A DNA stretch of 64,000 nt from Pseudorhodoferax sp. Leaf274 (GCF_001422445.1 NZ_LMNA01000008.1:96560-160559); one strand, 5' to 3'. Positions 9,899-24,081 are shown, counted from the stretch's first letter. Notes: generated by a model not told the origin, from the letters alone. Made by a program: numbers and translations.

Positions 9899-10579
9899 TT
9901 AAGCCGGTTTTTCGCCGGTTTGCCCCGCTTTGAGCCCGATGCCGACCAGGAAGGTCTCGGACGACTTGTCGCGCGAGGCCTTGGGCTTGATCGGTTTGAC
10001 GACACGGAACTCGCTCCTGAAGAGCTTGACCAGCTCGGCGTAGCCGCTGCCATGGAAGAGCTTGACGACCAGCGCCCCTTCGGGCTTCAGGTAGGTCTGG
10101 CAGAACTCCACCGCCAGCTCCACCAGGTGGGAAATGCGGGCGGCGTCGGCAGATTCGATGCCCGAGAGGTTGGGCGCCATGTCGGAGACGACCACATCGG
10201 CCTGGCGGCCCCCCATGGCGGTGTGCAGTTGCTCCAGTACCTCGGGCTCGCGGAAGTCGCCCTGCAGGAACTGCACCCCTTCGATCGGCTCCATCGGCAG
10301 GATGTCCAGCGCGATGATGGTGCCATTGAGTTCACCCACGGCAGCGCCCTGGGGCGACAGGCGCCGCCGCGCGTACTGGCTCCAGGCCCCGGGCGTGGAA
10401 CCCAGGTCCACCACCAAGTGGCCAGGCTGCAGCAGCTTGAGGCCCTCGTCGATCTCCTTGAGCTTGTAGGCCGCGCGCGCGCGGTAACCCTCCTTGGCGG
10501 CGAGCTTGACGTAAGGATCGTTGACATGGTCGTTCAACCATGCTTTGTTGACCTTCTTCGATTTGGTCTTGACTTTCAT
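9899..10579 (-). CDS. rlmE: 23S rRNA (uridine-2552-2'-O)-methyltransferase
   Basis: A 226-residue SAM-dependent methyltransferase (FtsJ/RrmJ) that methylates U2552 in the A loop of 23S rRNA during late 50S assembly. The visible features are a basic N-terminus ([13 protein letters not shown]), the K of [11 protein letters not shown], the SAM site [13 protein letters not shown] and the catalytic VVSDMAPN and VVKLFHGSG motifs (K-D-K-E tetrad). It has a short C-terminal tail beyond the usual end ([10 protein letters not shown]). It lies first in the rlmE-ftsH-folP-glmM block and is divergent from yhbY, with only 20 bases between the start codons. Confidence 0.97.
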   Translation of the reverse strand: MKVKTKSKKVNKAWLNDHVNDPYVKLAAKEGYRARAAYKLKEIDEGLKLLQPGHLVVDLGSTPGAWSQYARRRLSPQGAAVGELNGTIIALDILPMEPIEGVQFLQGDFREPEVLEQLHTAMGGRQADVVVSDMAPNLSGIESADAARISHLVELAVEFCQTYLKPEGALVVKLFHGSGYAELVKLFRSEFRVVKPIKPKASRDKSSETFLVGIGLKAGQTGEKPA

Positions 10580-10587
10580 GCAACCGG

Positions 10588-10594
10588 GATAATA
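10588..10594. promoter_or_regulatory. Overlapping divergent -10 elements between rlmE and yhbY
   Basis: The 20-base gap between the two start codons contains GATAATA. On the plus strand GATAAT is a good -10, and on the minus strand the overlapping TATTAT is another. If used, both transcripts would start within a few bases of their ATG, giving leaderless or nearly leaderless mRNAs. The -35 regions are weak on both sides, so this is tentative. Confidence 0.4.
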
Positions 10595-10599
10595 CGGGG

Positions 10600-11082
10600 A
10601 TGCCCCAAATTCAACTCACCCCCGCGCAACGCAAGGTCCACCGCGCCGAGGCCCACCATCTGGACCCCGTGGTCATGGTCGGCGGCGATGGCCTGACGCC
10701 CGCGGTGGTGCGCGAGACCGATCTCGCGCTCAACGCACACGGCCTGATCAAGGTGCGCGTGTTCTCCGACGACCGGGTCGCGCGCGAAGCCATGTACCAG
10801 CAACTCGCTGATGAGCTCAACGCCGCGCCCATCCAGCACATCGGCAAGCTGCTCGTGCTGTGGCGGCCCAAGCCCGAGGTCGCGCGCGAGCGCACCGAGG
10901 ACGAAGACCGGATGCCCGGCCCGCGCGACGTGAAGATCCTCAAGTTCAGCAAGCGCGGCGGCCAGCGGCCCGAGGTCAAGACCCTGCGCGTGCTGGGCAA
11001 CCAGCGCCTGACGGCGGGCGGCAAGGTCAAGCGGGCCAAGCCCGTCGTCAAGACCTCCGTCAAGAAGCGCAACCAGACCTGA
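10600..11082 (+). CDS. yhbY: YhbY-family CRM-domain RNA-binding protein
   Basis: A 160-residue protein with an N-terminal CRM domain (about 1-95) that resembles E. coli YhbY, which binds pre-50S ribosomal particles. Typical features are [16 protein letters not shown], the [10 protein letters not shown] loop (GxxG type) and the strand [10 protein letters not shown]. It is longer than E. coli YhbY (97 residues) because of a basic tail of about 65 residues rich in Lys and Arg, which could add RNA contacts. It is divergent from rlmE, another 50S assembly factor. The same pairing is common in proteobacteria. Confidence 0.9.
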   Translation: MPQIQLTPAQRKVHRAEAHHLDPVVMVGGDGLTPAVVRETDLALNAHGLIKVRVFSDDRVAREAMYQQLADELNAAPIQHIGKLLVLWRPKPEVARERTEDEDRMPGPRDVKILKFSKRGGQRPEVKTLRVLGNQRLTAGGKVKRAKPVVKTSVKKRNQT

Positions 11083-11100
11083 ACCTGGCGCGTCCTTTTC

Positions 11101-12228
11101 TCAGAGCACCTGGTCCAGCGCGCGGGCCAGGTGGCCCACCGTGCGGTCGACGTTGTGCCACTTCTCCAGGCCGAACAAGCCGATGCGGAAGGTGCGGAAA
11201 TCCGCCGGTTCGTCGCACTGCAGCGGCACGCCCGAGGCGGTCTGCAGACCGGCCGCCAGGAACTTCTTGCCGTTCTGGATGTCCGGGTCGGTCGTGTAGC
11301 TCACCACCACGCCAGGCGCCTTGTAGCCCTCGGCTGCCACGCTGGGCAGGCCACGCGACTCCAGCAGCGCACGCACCTTGGTGCCCAGCTCCAGCTGCGC
11401 TGCGCGGACCTTGTCGAAACCCCATTCACGCGTTTCCAGCATCACGTCGCGCAGGCGCACCAGCGCGTCGGTCGGCATGGTCGTGTGGTAGGCGTGCTGG
11501 CCCTTCTCGTAACCCTCGGCGATCTGCATCCACTTCTTGAGGTCGCAGGAGAAGCTGCTGCTGGTGGTGCCGTCGATGGTTTCGCGCGCCCGCGCGCTCA
11601 GCATCACCATGGCGCAGCACGGCGAGCTGCTCCAGCCCTTCTGCGGCGCGGAGATCAGCACGTCGACACCGGTGGCCTGCATGTCCACCCACATCGCGCC
11701 GGAGGCCACGCAGTCGAGCACGAACAGCGCGCCGACCTCGTGCGCGGCGGCACTGACGGTGCGCAGGTAGTCGTCTGGAAGCAGGATGCCGCTGGCCGTC
11801 TCCACATGCGGGGCGAACACGACCTTGGGCTTTTCAGCACGGATCGCGGCGGCGACCTCCTCCGCCGGCGCCGGCTGCCAGGGCGCCTGCGGGCCATCGC
11901 CCACGCGGCGTGCCTTGCAGACCACCGCACCGCCCCCCAGGCCACCCGCGTCGAAGATCTGGCTCCAGCGGTAGCTGAACCAGCCGTTGCGCACGATCAG
12001 CACCTTCTCGCGGTTGGCGAACTGGCGTGCCACGGCCTCCATGCCGAAGGTGCCGCTGCCGGGCACCAGCACAGCGGTGTGCGCGCGGTACACCTGCTTG
12101 AGCGTGGCCAGGATGTCCTGCACCGCGCCCGTGAAGCGCTTGGACATGTGGTTCAGCGCGCGGTCGGTGTAGACCACCGAAAATTCCAGCAGGCCGTCCG
12201 GGTCGACATCGGGCAAGAGTCCGGGCAT
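11101..12228 (-). CDS. Class V aminotransferase (alanine-glyoxylate/serine aminotransferase type)
   Basis: A 375-residue PLP-dependent aminotransferase of fold type I, class V. The PLP lysine lies in ISAPQKGWSSSP, preceded by the conserved Asp and His stretches FVLDCVASGAMWVDM and VVFAPHVETASG. Members use alanine, serine or similar amino donors with glyoxylate or pyruvate; the exact substrate cannot be read here. The ATG at 12228 was chosen over a longer frame because AAGGAGA lies 6 bases before it. The upstream DUF4149 gene ends three bases before that start, so the two are probably cotranscribed. Confidence 0.88.
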   Translation of the reverse strand: MPGLLPDVDPDGLLEFSVVYTDRALNHMSKRFTGAVQDILATLKQVYRAHTAVLVPGSGTFGMEAVARQFANREKVLIVRNGWFSYRWSQIFDAGGLGGGAVVCKARRVGDGPQAPWQPAPAEEVAAAIRAEKPKVVFAPHVETASGILLPDDYLRTVSAAAHEVGALFVLDCVASGAMWVDMQATGVDVLISAPQKGWSSSPCCAMVMLSARARETIDGTTSSSFSCDLKKWMQIAEGYEKGQHAYHTTMPTDALVRLRDVMLETREWGFDKVRAAQLELGTKVRALLESRGLPSVAAEGYKAPGVVVSYTTDPDIQNGKKFLAAGLQTASGVPLQCDEPADFRTFRIGLFGLEKWHNVDRTVGHLARALDQVL

Positions 12229-12230
12229 GG

Positions 12231-12659
12231 TCAGTCTCCTTCTTGGAATGGGGGCGCAGGGCGCGCCAGTTGCCACAGCGTGATGCTGGCACAGACCCAT
12301 TGCAGCAGCAGCATGCCGCTGCCCAAGTTGTGCCACAGCTTGAGATTCTCACGCGCCACGATGCGCGGCGCGACCGCGAACTCCACCACCAGCGCCAGCA
12401 GCAGCCCGCCCAGCACCCAGGGCAGCACGGGCCGGGCCCAGGCTGCCGTACGGTCCGCATCGCGTGGGCGCGAGGCCATCAGGATCAGGAGGCAGCAGGC
12501 CAGCGTGGCCCAGGTCTGGGCACCGAACAACCGGGCCGCGGCGCCACCGGCCAGCGCCGGGCTCGGCAGCTGCATGAACAGCAGGGGCACGGTCCAGAAC
12601 AGGGCGGTGAGACTGCCCCACCACAGGGCAGCGGCCAGCAGCGGCACGCGTGCGCGCAT
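12231..12659 (-). CDS. DUF4149 membrane protein
   Basis: A 142-residue integral membrane protein with four hydrophobic segments (about 6-30, 43-61, 78-97 and 114-132). The WGSLTALFWTVPLLF start and the LKLWHNLGSG motif in the last third are features I associate with DUF4149 proteins. They commonly sit beside greA and carB in betaproteobacteria, as here. The function is unknown. The gene lies 10 bases after greA and ends three bases before the aminotransferase start. Confidence 0.8.
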   Translation of the reverse strand: MRARVPLLAAALWWGSLTALFWTVPLLFMQLPSPALAGGAAARLFGAQTWATLACCLLILMASRPRDADRTAAWARPVLPWVLGGLLLALVVEFAVAPRIVARENLKLWHNLGSGMLLLQWVCASITLWQLARPAPPFQEGD

Positions 12660-12669
12660 CGCCGGCGCC

Positions 12670-13149
12670 TCAGATGTAGCGAACGCTGACGACTTCGTAG
12701 TGCTTGAGGCCGCCGGGCGTCTGCACCTCGGCGCTGTCGCCCTCGCCCTTGCCGATCAGCGCACGCGCGATGGGGCTGGAGATGTTGATGCGGCCCAGCT
12801 TCAGGTCGGCCTCGTCCTCGCCGACGATCTGGTAGGTCACGGCCTGGCCGCTGTCCTCGTCTTCCAGGTCGACCGTGGCGCCGAACACCACCTTGCCGCC
12901 CGCGTTCAAGGCCGCCGGATCGATGACCGATGCCACCGACAGCTTGCCCTCGATCTCCTGGATGCGGCCTTCGATGAAGCCCTGGCGGTCCTTGGCGGCG
13001 TCGTAGTCGGCGTTCTCGGACAGGTCACCCTGCGCGCGCGCCTCGGCGATCGCGTTGATGATGAAGGGGCGGTCCACGGTCTTCAGGCGATGCAGTTCGG
13101 CCTTCAAGGCCTCGGCTCCGCGCCGGGTCACCGGAAAGGTGGTCGTCAT
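12670..13149 (-). CDS. greA: Transcription elongation factor GreA
   Basis: A 159-residue factor that rescues backtracked RNA polymerase by stimulating transcript cleavage in the secondary channel. It has the N-terminal coiled coil (about 1-75, [14 protein letters not shown]..., with the acidic tip sequence [13 protein letters not shown]) and the C-terminal globular domain ([20 protein letters not shown]). The length and both acidic tip residues are normal. The start lies just past a strong terminator, so greA probably has its own promoter in the short gap after the carB/Kdo-hydroxylase operon. Confidence 0.98.
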   Translation of the reverse strand: MTTTFPVTRRGAEALKAELHRLKTVDRPFIINAIAEARAQGDLSENADYDAAKDRQGFIEGRIQEIEGKLSVASVIDPAALNAGGKVVFGATVDLEDEDSGQAVTYQIVGEDEADLKLGRINISSPIARALIGKGEGDSAEVQTPGGLKHYEVVSVRYI

Positions 13150-13161
13150 GTTTCAGGTCTC

Positions 13162-13196
13162 CAAAAGCAAACCGCCGAACGTCGCCGTTCGGCGGT
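13162..13196 (-). terminator. Rho-independent terminator of the carAB-Kdo hydroxylase operon
   Basis: On the minus strand an 11-base-pair perfect stem (ACCGCCGAACG / CGTTCGGCGGT, four-base loop) is followed by TTTGCTTTT. It sits 15 bases past the Kdo hydroxylase stop and just before greA. Confidence 0.9.
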
Positions 13197-13211
13197 GTGA
13201 GGTGAGCGGGG

Positions 13212-14081
13212 TCAGACGAGGGTTCGTCCTGTCAGCCGGCTCAGAATCGCCAGCGGACTTGCGGCGGGATTGTATTGGCTCGCTGCTGGCAGATGCAGCG
13301 TCTGCTCGGCCATGAACTGGCCCGACATCACGGCGTGCGAGGTCTGGTCGGAGAAGCAGACCCAGACCGAGCCCGGTGGAAAAGGCACGGTCTCCTGCGC
13401 AGCGCCTTGCTGGTAGTCCAGGTCGGACTTCATGGCATCGTGCAGCTGCAGCATCAGGTGGTCGTATTCGCTGCGCAGCGACTTGGTCACGCGCAGGGTC
13501 CGCAAGGCCTTGGCCTGCCAGCGGGAATAGGGCTTGAGCCGCGGCAGGAAGCGCTGGGCCACGGCCTCGAACGGCTCGCCCACGCGCCATACGCGCGGTG
13601 CGCCATCCGGGTTCAGGTTGGTGAAGACGCGCAGGATGCGCTCGCCGTAGTTGGGCCGCGAAGGGAAGGCATCGACATGCAGGCGCTTGTCGTCCGCGCG
13701 CCAGGACTGCGTGCGGGTTTCGACCTGGGCCGGCCGGAAGCTGGTGGGCGCCATGCGCAGCGCCGTGCCGTAGCCCGGAAGCAGCCCGTCCACGAGCTGG
13801 CGGGCCTGGCTGCGAAAGCGCGCGACCATGGCGGCCACGGCCTGCTGCGTCCCGGCATCGCCGGCCGCACCTTTGAGCTTGCCCTGCCCATCCAGGCTGA
13901 TGTTGCGAGAGCCCTCGGCCAGCAGCGCCGGATCGAGCAGGCGCCGCTCCTGCGGCAGCAGGTCGAAGCGCAGGCGCGGGAAATACAGCACCTTGCCCGC
14001 TTCCAGCGCGGCGATCCAGTCGTCGTCGGACCGGGCCCCGGCCCAATCGGCCAGATCCAGTTCCAGCAGTTGCGACGTCAT
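13212..14081 (-). CDS. kdoO: Kdo hydroxylase-family Fe(II)/2-oxoglutarate dioxygenase
   Basis: A 289-residue protein that resembles the KdoO family, which hydroxylates C3 of the Kdo sugar in the lipopolysaccharide inner core. The candidate iron ligands are the HxD pair in RLHVDAFPSRP and a distal His in SDQTSHAVMSGQF. The conserved ILRVFTNLNP and RVWRVGEPFE segments support the family. It follows carB by 18 bases and precedes a strong terminator, so it is the last gene of a pyrimidine/arginine operon, an unexpected place for an LPS enzyme. The likely substrate is Kdo-lipid A at the inner membrane; this is inferred from the family. Confidence 0.8.
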   Translation of the reverse strand: MTSQLLELDLADWAGARSDDDWIAALEAGKVLYFPRLRFDLLPQERRLLDPALLAEGSRNISLDGQGKLKGAAGDAGTQQAVAAMVARFRSQARQLVDGLLPGYGTALRMAPTSFRPAQVETRTQSWRADDKRLHVDAFPSRPNYGERILRVFTNLNPDGAPRVWRVGEPFEAVAQRFLPRLKPYSRWQAKALRTLRVTKSLRSEYDHLMLQLHDAMKSDLDYQQGAAQETVPFPPGSVWVCFSDQTSHAVMSGQFMAEQTLHLPAASQYNPAASPLAILSRLTGRTLV

Positions 14082-14099
14082 CGGGCGGCCCTCACAGGC

Positions 14100-18534
<4,435 letters not shown>

Positions 18535-18661
18535 TGGGTTCTCCGGATGGTGACGGTCGCCCGGCGCCCTCGACAAGCACCTGGAGTGCTTCCCTGGACT
18601 GCTGCTCGAAGGGGGTGTGGCGGTGGATGCGGCCGGCGACGCGATTGCGAAAAAGCCCACG

Positions 18662-18667
18662 ATTGTA
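18662..18667 (-). promoter_or_regulatory. Putative carA promoter (-10 element)
   Basis: TACAAT on the minus strand fits a sigma70 -10 element, about 130 bases before the carA GTG. No good -35 is seen at 16-18 bases. Immediately upstream is a 7-base-pair GC hairpin (CTCCGCC/GGCGGAG), and the 18535-18761 gap holds no other gene that I can support. Confidence 0.4.
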
Positions 18668-18761
18668 GCGCGGGCCTCTGCTCCGCCTGCCGGCGGAGGC
18701 GCCGTCACGGGCCATGAACCTGGGATTTACCCTCGGTTTCAGGCTGCCACCAGACAAGCGC

Positions 18762-19526
18762 TCAGGGCCGCGGTGCGCTCGCGTGCAGGCAGATGGCCGC
18801 TGCGGCAGCCACGTTCAGCGACTCCTCGCCGCCCGGCTGGGCGATGCGGATGTGCAGATTGGCGCGCGCCTGCAGCGCGGGCGACACGCCCTGCCCTTCG
18901 TGGCCCATGAGCCAGGCGCAGGGATAGGGCGGCGGCGCCGCGTGCAACCACTGGCCCTGGTGCGAACTCGTGGCCACGAGAGGCACGCGCAGCGCGGCCA
19001 CGTCCTCCTCCGTGGCGGCCTCGATCAGGCGCAGGCCGAAGTGCGCTCCCATGGCGGCGCGCAGCACCTTGGGCGACCACAGCGCGGCCGTGCCCGCCAC
19101 GGCCAGCACCTGGCCGAAACCGAAGGCGCCGGCGCTGCGCAGGATGGAGCCGACATTGCCGGCATCCTGCAGGCGGTCCAGCACCACGGTGGCGGCCTGC
19201 GTGTCCAACGCCGGCGTGGCGGGCAGCGCCAGCACACAGGCAAAGCCTGCCGGCGAGCCCAGCGCGCTGAGCTGGCCCCACAGCGCATCGGCCAGCAGCA
19301 GGCGCGGCACGGCGGCGTCCAGGCCCAGCGCGGCCGCTGGTGCCTCGCCCTGCTCCGACATCACCAGCTGCGCGGGCTGCCAGCCGCGTGCCAGGGCGGC
19401 ACGGCACAGATGTTCGCCCTCGATCCAGATGCGCCCCTGCCGGCGGTAGGCGCCGTTCTCCTGCGCCAACCGCCGCAGCTCCTTGAACTGCGGGTTCTCG
19501 CGCGAGCGGATTTCCAGCAGGCTCAT
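18762..19526 (-). CDS. TrmH/SpoU-family RNA 2'-O-methyltransferase
   Basis: A 254-residue SPOUT-class methyltransferase. It has an N-terminal substrate-binding domain (about 1-95, starting [16 protein letters not shown]), then the knotted SAM-binding domain with motif 1 [19 protein letters not shown], motif 2 [10 protein letters not shown] and motif 3 [18 protein letters not shown]. These are the three SpoU motifs of 2'-O-ribose methylases acting on rRNA or tRNA. The target nucleotide cannot be assigned from sequence. Its ATG overlaps the rnhB stop (ATGA), placing it last in the lpx-rnhB superoperon. Confidence 0.9.
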   Translation of the reverse strand: MSLLEIRSRENPQFKELRRLAQENGAYRRQGRIWIEGEHLCRAALARGWQPAQLVMSEQGEAPAAALGLDAAVPRLLLADALWGQLSALGSPAGFACVLALPATPALDTQAATVVLDRLQDAGNVGSILRSAGAFGFGQVLAVAGTAALWSPKVLRAAMGAHFGLRLIEAATEEDVAALRVPLVATSSHQGQWLHAAPPPYPCAWLMGHEGQGVSPALQARANLHIRIAQPGGEESLNVAAAAAICLHASAPRP

Positions 19527-20164
19527 GGGCCGACCACCAACTCCGCGCGGATCCCCGCCTCGCGCACCGGCGCGAAGGACTGGCGGTGCAGCGCGCAGGC
19601 GCCGTGCTGGCGCAGTGCCTGCAGGTGCGCTGCCGTGCCATACCCCTTGTGGGCATCGAAGCCGTACTGCGGGAACCGCACATGGATCTCGCTGCACCAG
19701 CGGTCGCGGTGCACCTTGGCGAGGATGGAGGCGGCCGAGATGGCGGGCACCAGTGCATCGCCCTTGACCACGGCCTCGGCCAGCACGTCGAGTACGGGCA
19801 GCTGGTTGCCGTCCACCAGCACACGCACGGGTTTGAGCCGCAGGCCCAGAACGGCGCGCTGCATGGCGAGCAGCGTGGCCTGCAGGATGTTGAGGCGGTC
19901 GATCTCCTCGACCGAGGCCTCGCCGATGGCGCAGCACAGCGCCTTGGCGCGGATCTCGTCGTACAGGCGCTCGCGCCGTGCCGCCGTCAGCGTCTTGGAA
20001 TCGGCCAGGCCCTGGATCGGCCGCAGCTCGTCCAGGATCACGGCGGCCGCCACCACGGGGCCGGCCAACGGGCCGCGGCCTGCCTCGTCCACGCCCGCCA
20101 TCAATCCGGGCGCCACCCAGCCGAGCACCTGCTGCTCAGCGCGCAAGAAGTTTTTCGATCGCAT
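19523..20164 (-). CDS. rnhB: Ribonuclease HII
   Basis: A 213-residue enzyme that removes RNA from RNA-DNA hybrids and single ribonucleotides from DNA. The catalytic core is complete: [14 protein letters not shown] (Asp and Glu), then [12 protein letters not shown] and [11 protein letters not shown]. The C-terminal [11 protein letters not shown] motif is also present. The ATG at 20164 lies 29 bases inside the end of lpxB; a later start would cut into the fold. It ends in an ATGA overlap with the methyltransferase gene. The lpxB-rnhB order is widespread in proteobacteria. Confidence 0.96.
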   Translation of the reverse strand: MRSKNFLRAEQQVLGWVAPGLMAGVDEAGRGPLAGPVVAAAVILDELRPIQGLADSKTLTAARRERLYDEIRAKALCCAIGEASVEEIDRLNILQATLLAMQRAVLGLRLKPVRVLVDGNQLPVLDVLAEAVVKGDALVPAISAASILAKVHRDRWCSEIHVRFPQYGFDAHKGYGTAAHLQALRQHGACALHRQSFAPVREAGIRAELVVGP

Positions 20165-21296
20165 CACTTGCCAACTGTGCCGTGTCGCGCCGCAGCTCCA
20201 GGTGCAGCGCCATGAACCGTTGTTCCAGGGCGGCGATTGTCTCCGGGGATTCGTCCCGTGCGCGCAACCAGCGCTCCAGCGCCGCTGCCAGCGCCGCTGG
20301 CGTGGCTGCATCCTGGATCAATTCGGGCACGACGGTGTCGCGGCACAGGATGTTGGGCAGGCCGATCCAGGGCTGCAGGTTGCGCCCGCGCATGAGCCAG
20401 TAGGACAGCCGGTTCATGTGGTACGCGATGACCATGGGCCGCTTGTACAGCGCCGTCTCCAGCGTGGCCGTGCCGCTGGCCACCAACGCCACGTCGCAGG
20501 CCGCCAGCACGGTGTGCGACGCGCCACGCACGACCTGAAGGCGCGCGCCCAGCCCGGCTGCATCGGCCAGGCGCCGGATCTCGGCCTCCAGCGACGGCAC
20601 GGCCGGCACCACGAACTGCAACGTCGGCCGGCTGCGCAGCAAGACGCCCGCCGCTGCGAAGAAGCGCGCCCCCATCTGTTGGATTTCCGAGCGGCGGCTG
20701 CCCGGCAGCACGGCGACCACGCCCGCACCGGCTGCAAGCCCGAGCTGGCGACGCGCGGCCAGGCGGTCGGGCTCCAGCGGGATCACGCTGGCCAGGGGAT
20801 GGCCGACATAGGTGGCCGGCACGCCATGCACGGCCAGCAGTTCGGGTTCGAACGGGAAAATGCACAGCACATGGTCGGCGCTGCGCTTGAGCGTCTCGAC
20901 CTTCCTGGCCCGCCAGGCCCAGAACGAGGGGCTGACGAAGTGCACCGTGGGAATGCCGGCGGTCCGCAGCCGCGCTTCCAGGCCGAAGTTGAAATCGGGT
21001 GCGTCGATGCCGATGAAGATCTCGGGCCTCTCGCGCAGCAGGCGGTCGCCCAGGTCGCGCCGGATGGCCAACAGGCGGCGCAGGTGCGGCACCACCTCCA
21101 GGTAGCCGCGCACGGCCAGCGTCTCGCTCGGCCACCAGGCCTCGAAGCCACGCGCCTGCATCTGGTGGCCGCCGATGCCCACGGACTGCAGTGCAGGCCA
21201 GCGGGCCCGCAGCCCGTCGAGCAGAAGGCCCGCCAGCAGGTCGCCGGAGGCCTCGCCGGCCACCATCGCGCAGCGCCGCGCCGAAGCCGCAGCCAT
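20136..21296 (-). CDS. lpxB: Lipid-A-disaccharide synthase
   Basis: A 386-residue GT19 glycosyltransferase that joins UDP-2,3-diacylglucosamine and lipid X to the beta-1,6 lipid A disaccharide at the inner membrane face. Signature elements are the N-terminal [13 protein letters not shown], the IDAPDFNF stretch and [16 protein letters not shown] sequence in the second domain. The [10 protein letters not shown] motif near residue 285 is also diagnostic. The length is close to E. coli LpxB (382). It follows lpxA by two bases and overlaps rnhB, so expression is probably coupled. Confidence 0.97.
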   Translation of the reverse strand: MAAASARRCAMVAGEASGDLLAGLLLDGLRARWPALQSVGIGGHQMQARGFEAWWPSETLAVRGYLEVVPHLRRLLAIRRDLGDRLLRERPEIFIGIDAPDFNFGLEARLRTAGIPTVHFVSPSFWAWRARKVETLKRSADHVLCIFPFEPELLAVHGVPATYVGHPLASVIPLEPDRLAARRQLGLAAGAGVVAVLPGSRRSEIQQMGARFFAAAGVLLRSRPTLQFVVPAVPSLEAEIRRLADAAGLGARLQVVRGASHTVLAACDVALVASGTATLETALYKRPMVIAYHMNRLSYWLMRGRNLQPWIGLPNILCRDTVVPELIQDAATPAALAAALERWLRARDESPETIAALEQRFMALHLELRRDTAQLASDAIEKLLAR

Positions 21297-21298
21297 CG

Positions 21299-22087
21299 CT
21301 AGCGCGCGATGCCGACGGTGGAGCTGCGCAGAAAGCCCAGCATGCCCGCCACCTCGCCAGCGGCCTCGGGGTGGGCAACGGTCAGGGCCTCGATGCCGGC
21401 GATGGCTTCGTCCAGCGTCTTGCCCTGGCGGTAGAGCAGCTTGTGCATCTCGCGCACAGCCGTCTGGCGTTCAGCGGAAAAATCGCGCCGGCGCAGGCCG
21501 ACCAGGTTCACGCCGCGCACCTGCAGCGGATTGCCATCGACCACCAGGAACGGCGGCACATCCTTGTTGACATGGCTGGCGAAGCCGATCATGGCGTGGT
21601 CGCCGATGCGCATGCGCTGCAGCACGCCCGTCAGCCCGCCGACTGTGACGTGATCGCCCACCTGCACGTGGCCCGCCAGCGTGGCGTTGTTGGCCATGGT
21701 GGCGTGGTTGCCGACCTGGCAATCGTGCGCGATGTGCACGTAGGCCATGATCCAGTTGTCGCTGCCGATGCGCGTGACACCGCCGTCCTGCACGGTGCCG
21801 AGGTTGAAGGTGCAGAACTCGCGGACGACGTTGCGGTCGCCGATCACCAGTTCGGTCGGCTCGCCCGCGTACTTCTTGTCCTGCGGCACGGCGCCGAGCG
21901 ATGCGAACTGGAAGATCCGGTTGTCGCGCCCGATGGTGGTGTGCCCCTCGATCACGCAGTGCGGGCCGACTTCCGTCCCCGCACCGATGCGCACGTGCGG
22001 GCCGACCACGCTGAACGCGCCGACCCGGACCGAGTCGTCGAGCTCGGCCGCCGGATCGACGATGGCGCTGCGATGGACATGGGCCAT
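21299..22087 (-). CDS. lpxA: Acyl-ACP--UDP-N-acetylglucosamine O-acyltransferase
   Basis: A 262-residue left-handed beta-helix enzyme for the first step of lipid A synthesis, transfer of 3-hydroxyacyl from ACP to UDP-GlcNAc. Hexapeptide repeats fill residues 1-190, including IHAHC-type AHDCQVGNH with the catalytic His. The C-terminal helical domain carries [10 protein letters not shown]. The length is identical to E. coli LpxA. It lies between fabZ and lpxB with short gaps, the standard order. Confidence 0.98.
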   Translation of the reverse strand: MAHVHRSAIVDPAAELDDSVRVGAFSVVGPHVRIGAGTEVGPHCVIEGHTTIGRDNRIFQFASLGAVPQDKKYAGEPTELVIGDRNVVREFCTFNLGTVQDGGVTRIGSDNWIMAYVHIAHDCQVGNHATMANNATLAGHVQVGDHVTVGGLTGVLQRMRIGDHAMIGFASHVNKDVPPFLVVDGNPLQVRGVNLVGLRRRDFSAERQTAVREMHKLLYRQGKTLDEAIAGIEALTVAHPEAAGEVAGMLGFLRSSTVGIAR

Positions 22088-22103
22088 GGACCGCTCCCCG
22101 CGC

Positions 22104-22544
22104 TCAGGCCACCTTGCGCATGGTGCACATGAGTTCGGCTTCGCAGGCGATGGTTTCCCCCACGCTGGCCGTGCCCTTGAACTTGTAGATGCCGGCCTTC
22201 TGGCGCAGCAGCTCCACATCCAGGATCAACTGGTCGCCCGGCTCCACAGGACGCTTGAAGCGCGCGGCATCGATGCCGGCGAAGTAGTAGACCGTGTTGT
22301 CGTCCAGGTCCTTGCCGCTGCTGGCGAACGACAGCAACGCGGCAGCCTGCGCCATGGCCTCGAGCATCAGCACGCCCGGCATGACCGGACGGTTCGGGAA
22401 ATGGCCGACGAAATACGGTTCGTTGATCGAGACGTTCTTGAGCGCCTTGATGCTCTTGTCCTTCTCGATGGCCAGCACGCGGTCCACCAGCAGGATGGGG
22501 TAGCGGTGCGGCAGCTTCTTGAGGATTTGGTGGATGTCCATCAT
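22104..22544 (-). CDS. fabZ: 3-hydroxyacyl-[acyl-carrier-protein] dehydratase FabZ
   Basis: A 146-residue hot-dog-fold dehydratase of fatty acid elongation. It competes with LpxA for 3-hydroxyacyl-ACP. Key elements are [13 protein letters not shown], the catalytic His in [20 protein letters not shown] (with the Glu a few residues on) and [14 protein letters not shown]. Two adjacent ATG codons exist at 22544 and 22541; the choice changes only one residue. It sits between lpxD and lpxA, as in most Gram-negative genomes. Confidence 0.98.
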   Translation of the reverse strand: MMDIHQILKKLPHRYPILLVDRVLAIEKDKSIKALKNVSINEPYFVGHFPNRPVMPGVLMLEAMAQAAALLSFASSGKDLDDNTVYYFAGIDAARFKRPVEPGDQLILDVELLRQKAGIYKFKGTASVGETIACEAELMCTMRKVA

Positions 22545-22557
22545 GTCGTCGTCTCTT

Positions 22558-23541
22558 CTATTCATCGCGGGCGGGGAGCCGGCGCTCCAGCGCACGCAGG
22601 CGCTCGCGCAGGCTGGGCAGCTGGCGCAGCGTCGCTGCGGACTTCTCCCATTTGCCGAATTCGTCCAGGGGGTACACGCCGCCATACGCACCCGCCTTGC
22701 GGATGCTGCCCGTGACCGATGCGCCGCCGCCGATGTGCACGTGGTCGACGATGGTGGCGTGGCCGGTGATCTTGGCCGCGCCGCCGATGGTGCAGTGCTC
22801 GCCGACCGTGGTGCTACCGGCAATTGCGGCGCTGCCAGCGATGGCCGAATGCTTGCCGATGCGCACGTTGTGCGCAATCTGGATCAGGTTGTCGAGCTTG
22901 ACGCCGTCTTCGATCACGGTGTCACCCAGCGCGCCGCGGTCGATGCAGGTGTTGGCGCCGATGTCCACATCGTTGCCGATACGCACCGCGCCCAGCTGCT
23001 CGATCTTCTCCCAGCGGCCCGCGTTCGGCGCGAAGCCGAAGCCGTCGGCACCGATCACGGCACCCGGCTGGACGGTGCAACGCTCGCCGATGCTGCAGCG
23101 CTCGCCCACGGTCACGCGCGAGGTCAGCACCGTGCCCGCACCGATGTGCGCACCGCGCTCGATCACGCAGAGCGGGCCGATCCAGGCCGTCGGATCGACC
23201 TCAGCCTCGGGATCGACGCAAGCGCTGGGATGCACACCGGCCGGCCGCGCCGGCATCTGGGTGTGCTTCCAGAGCTGCGTCAGCCGCGCGTAGTAGAGGT
23301 AGGGATCTTCGGTGACGATGCAGGCGCCGCGCGCCTGGGCCTGCTCGCGCAGTGCCGGGGCAACGATCACGCAAGCGGCCTGGCTCGGCGCCAACTGCGC
23401 CACGAGTTTGGCGTTGCTCAGGAACGTGATCTGCCCGGGACCGGCCGACGCCAGCGGCGCCAGTCCTTCGACCTGCGCTGCACGGTCGCCCTGCAGCTCT
23501 CCGCCCAATGCATCGACGATGCCACCCAGTGCGAGCGCCAC
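22558..23541 (-). CDS. lpxD: UDP-3-O-(3-hydroxyacyl)glucosamine N-acyltransferase
   Basis: A 327-residue acyltransferase, third step of lipid A synthesis. The N-terminal uridine-binding domain spans about 1-100 ([13 protein letters not shown]). The left-handed beta helix of hexapeptide repeats follows, with the catalytic His in [12 protein letters not shown]-terminal helix ends LRALERRLP. The start is GTG at 23541; no ATG lies near. It comes 18 bases after the OmpH/Skp gene in the same operon. Confidence 0.96.
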   Translation of the reverse strand: MALALGGIVDALGGELQGDRAAQVEGLAPLASAGPGQITFLSNAKLVAQLAPSQAACVIVAPALREQAQARGACIVTEDPYLYYARLTQLWKHTQMPARPAGVHPSACVDPEAEVDPTAWIGPLCVIERGAHIGAGTVLTSRVTVGERCSIGERCTVQPGAVIGADGFGFAPNAGRWEKIEQLGAVRIGNDVDIGANTCIDRGALGDTVIEDGVKLDNLIQIAHNVRIGKHSAIAGSAAIAGSTTVGEHCTIGGAAKITGHATIVDHVHIGGGASVTGSIRKAGAYGGVYPLDEFGKWEKSAATLRQLPSLRERLRALERRLPARDE

Positions 23542-23559
23542 GTCAGGTCAGCGCCCCGC

Positions 23560-24081
23560 TCACTTCGCGGGATTCGCCGCGTTCAAAGCCTTGATGACTT
23601 TGTCGGTGATGTCGTGCTTGGGATTGATGTACGCGGCCTCCTGCAGGATGGCGTCGTACTTCTCGGTCTCTGCGACCTGCTTGATGATGCGGTTGGCCTT
23701 GTCGATGACCTGCTGCAGCTCTTCGTTCTTGCGCAGGTTCAGGTCTTCCTGGAACTCACGGCGCTTGCGCTGGAAATCGCGGTCCTGGTCCACCAATTGC
23801 CGCTGGCGTGCGGTGCGCTGGCTTTCGGCCAGCGTCGGTGCCTCGCGCTCGAACTTCTCGGACGCGGCCTTGAGCACGTTGCCGGCATCCATCAGGTCCT
23901 TCTCGCGCTTGGAGAACTCGGCCTCGAGCTTGCCCTGGCCGACCTTCGCAGGATTGGCCTCGCGCAGCAAGCGGTCGATGTTGACGAACCCGATCCGGAA
24001 CTCTTCAGCCTGCGCATGGGCCACCAGGGCAGCCAGCCCCAGCACCAGGGCGGCTCCGAACGGACGCAAAAAAGTCTTCAT
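23560..24081 (-). CDS. skp: OmpH/Skp-family periplasmic chaperone
   Basis: A 173-residue protein with a signal peptide (MKTFLRPFGAALVLGLAALVAHA) and a long charged helical middle (about 45-125) that forms the tentacles of the Skp trimer. Skp holds unfolded outer-membrane proteins in the periplasm for delivery to BamA. The mature start EEFRIGFVNIDRLLRE is typical of the OmpH family. The ATG overlaps the bamA stop by one base (TGATG). The preceding TTG is less likely as a start because it lies inside that stop. Confidence 0.94.
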   Translation of the reverse strand: MKTFLRPFGAALVLGLAALVAHAQAEEFRIGFVNIDRLLREANPAKVGQGKLEAEFSKREKDLMDAGNVLKAASEKFEREAPTLAESQRTARQRQLVDQDRDFQRKRREFQEDLNLRKNEELQQVIDKANRIIKQVAETEKYDAILQEAAYINPKHDITDKVIKALNAANPAK

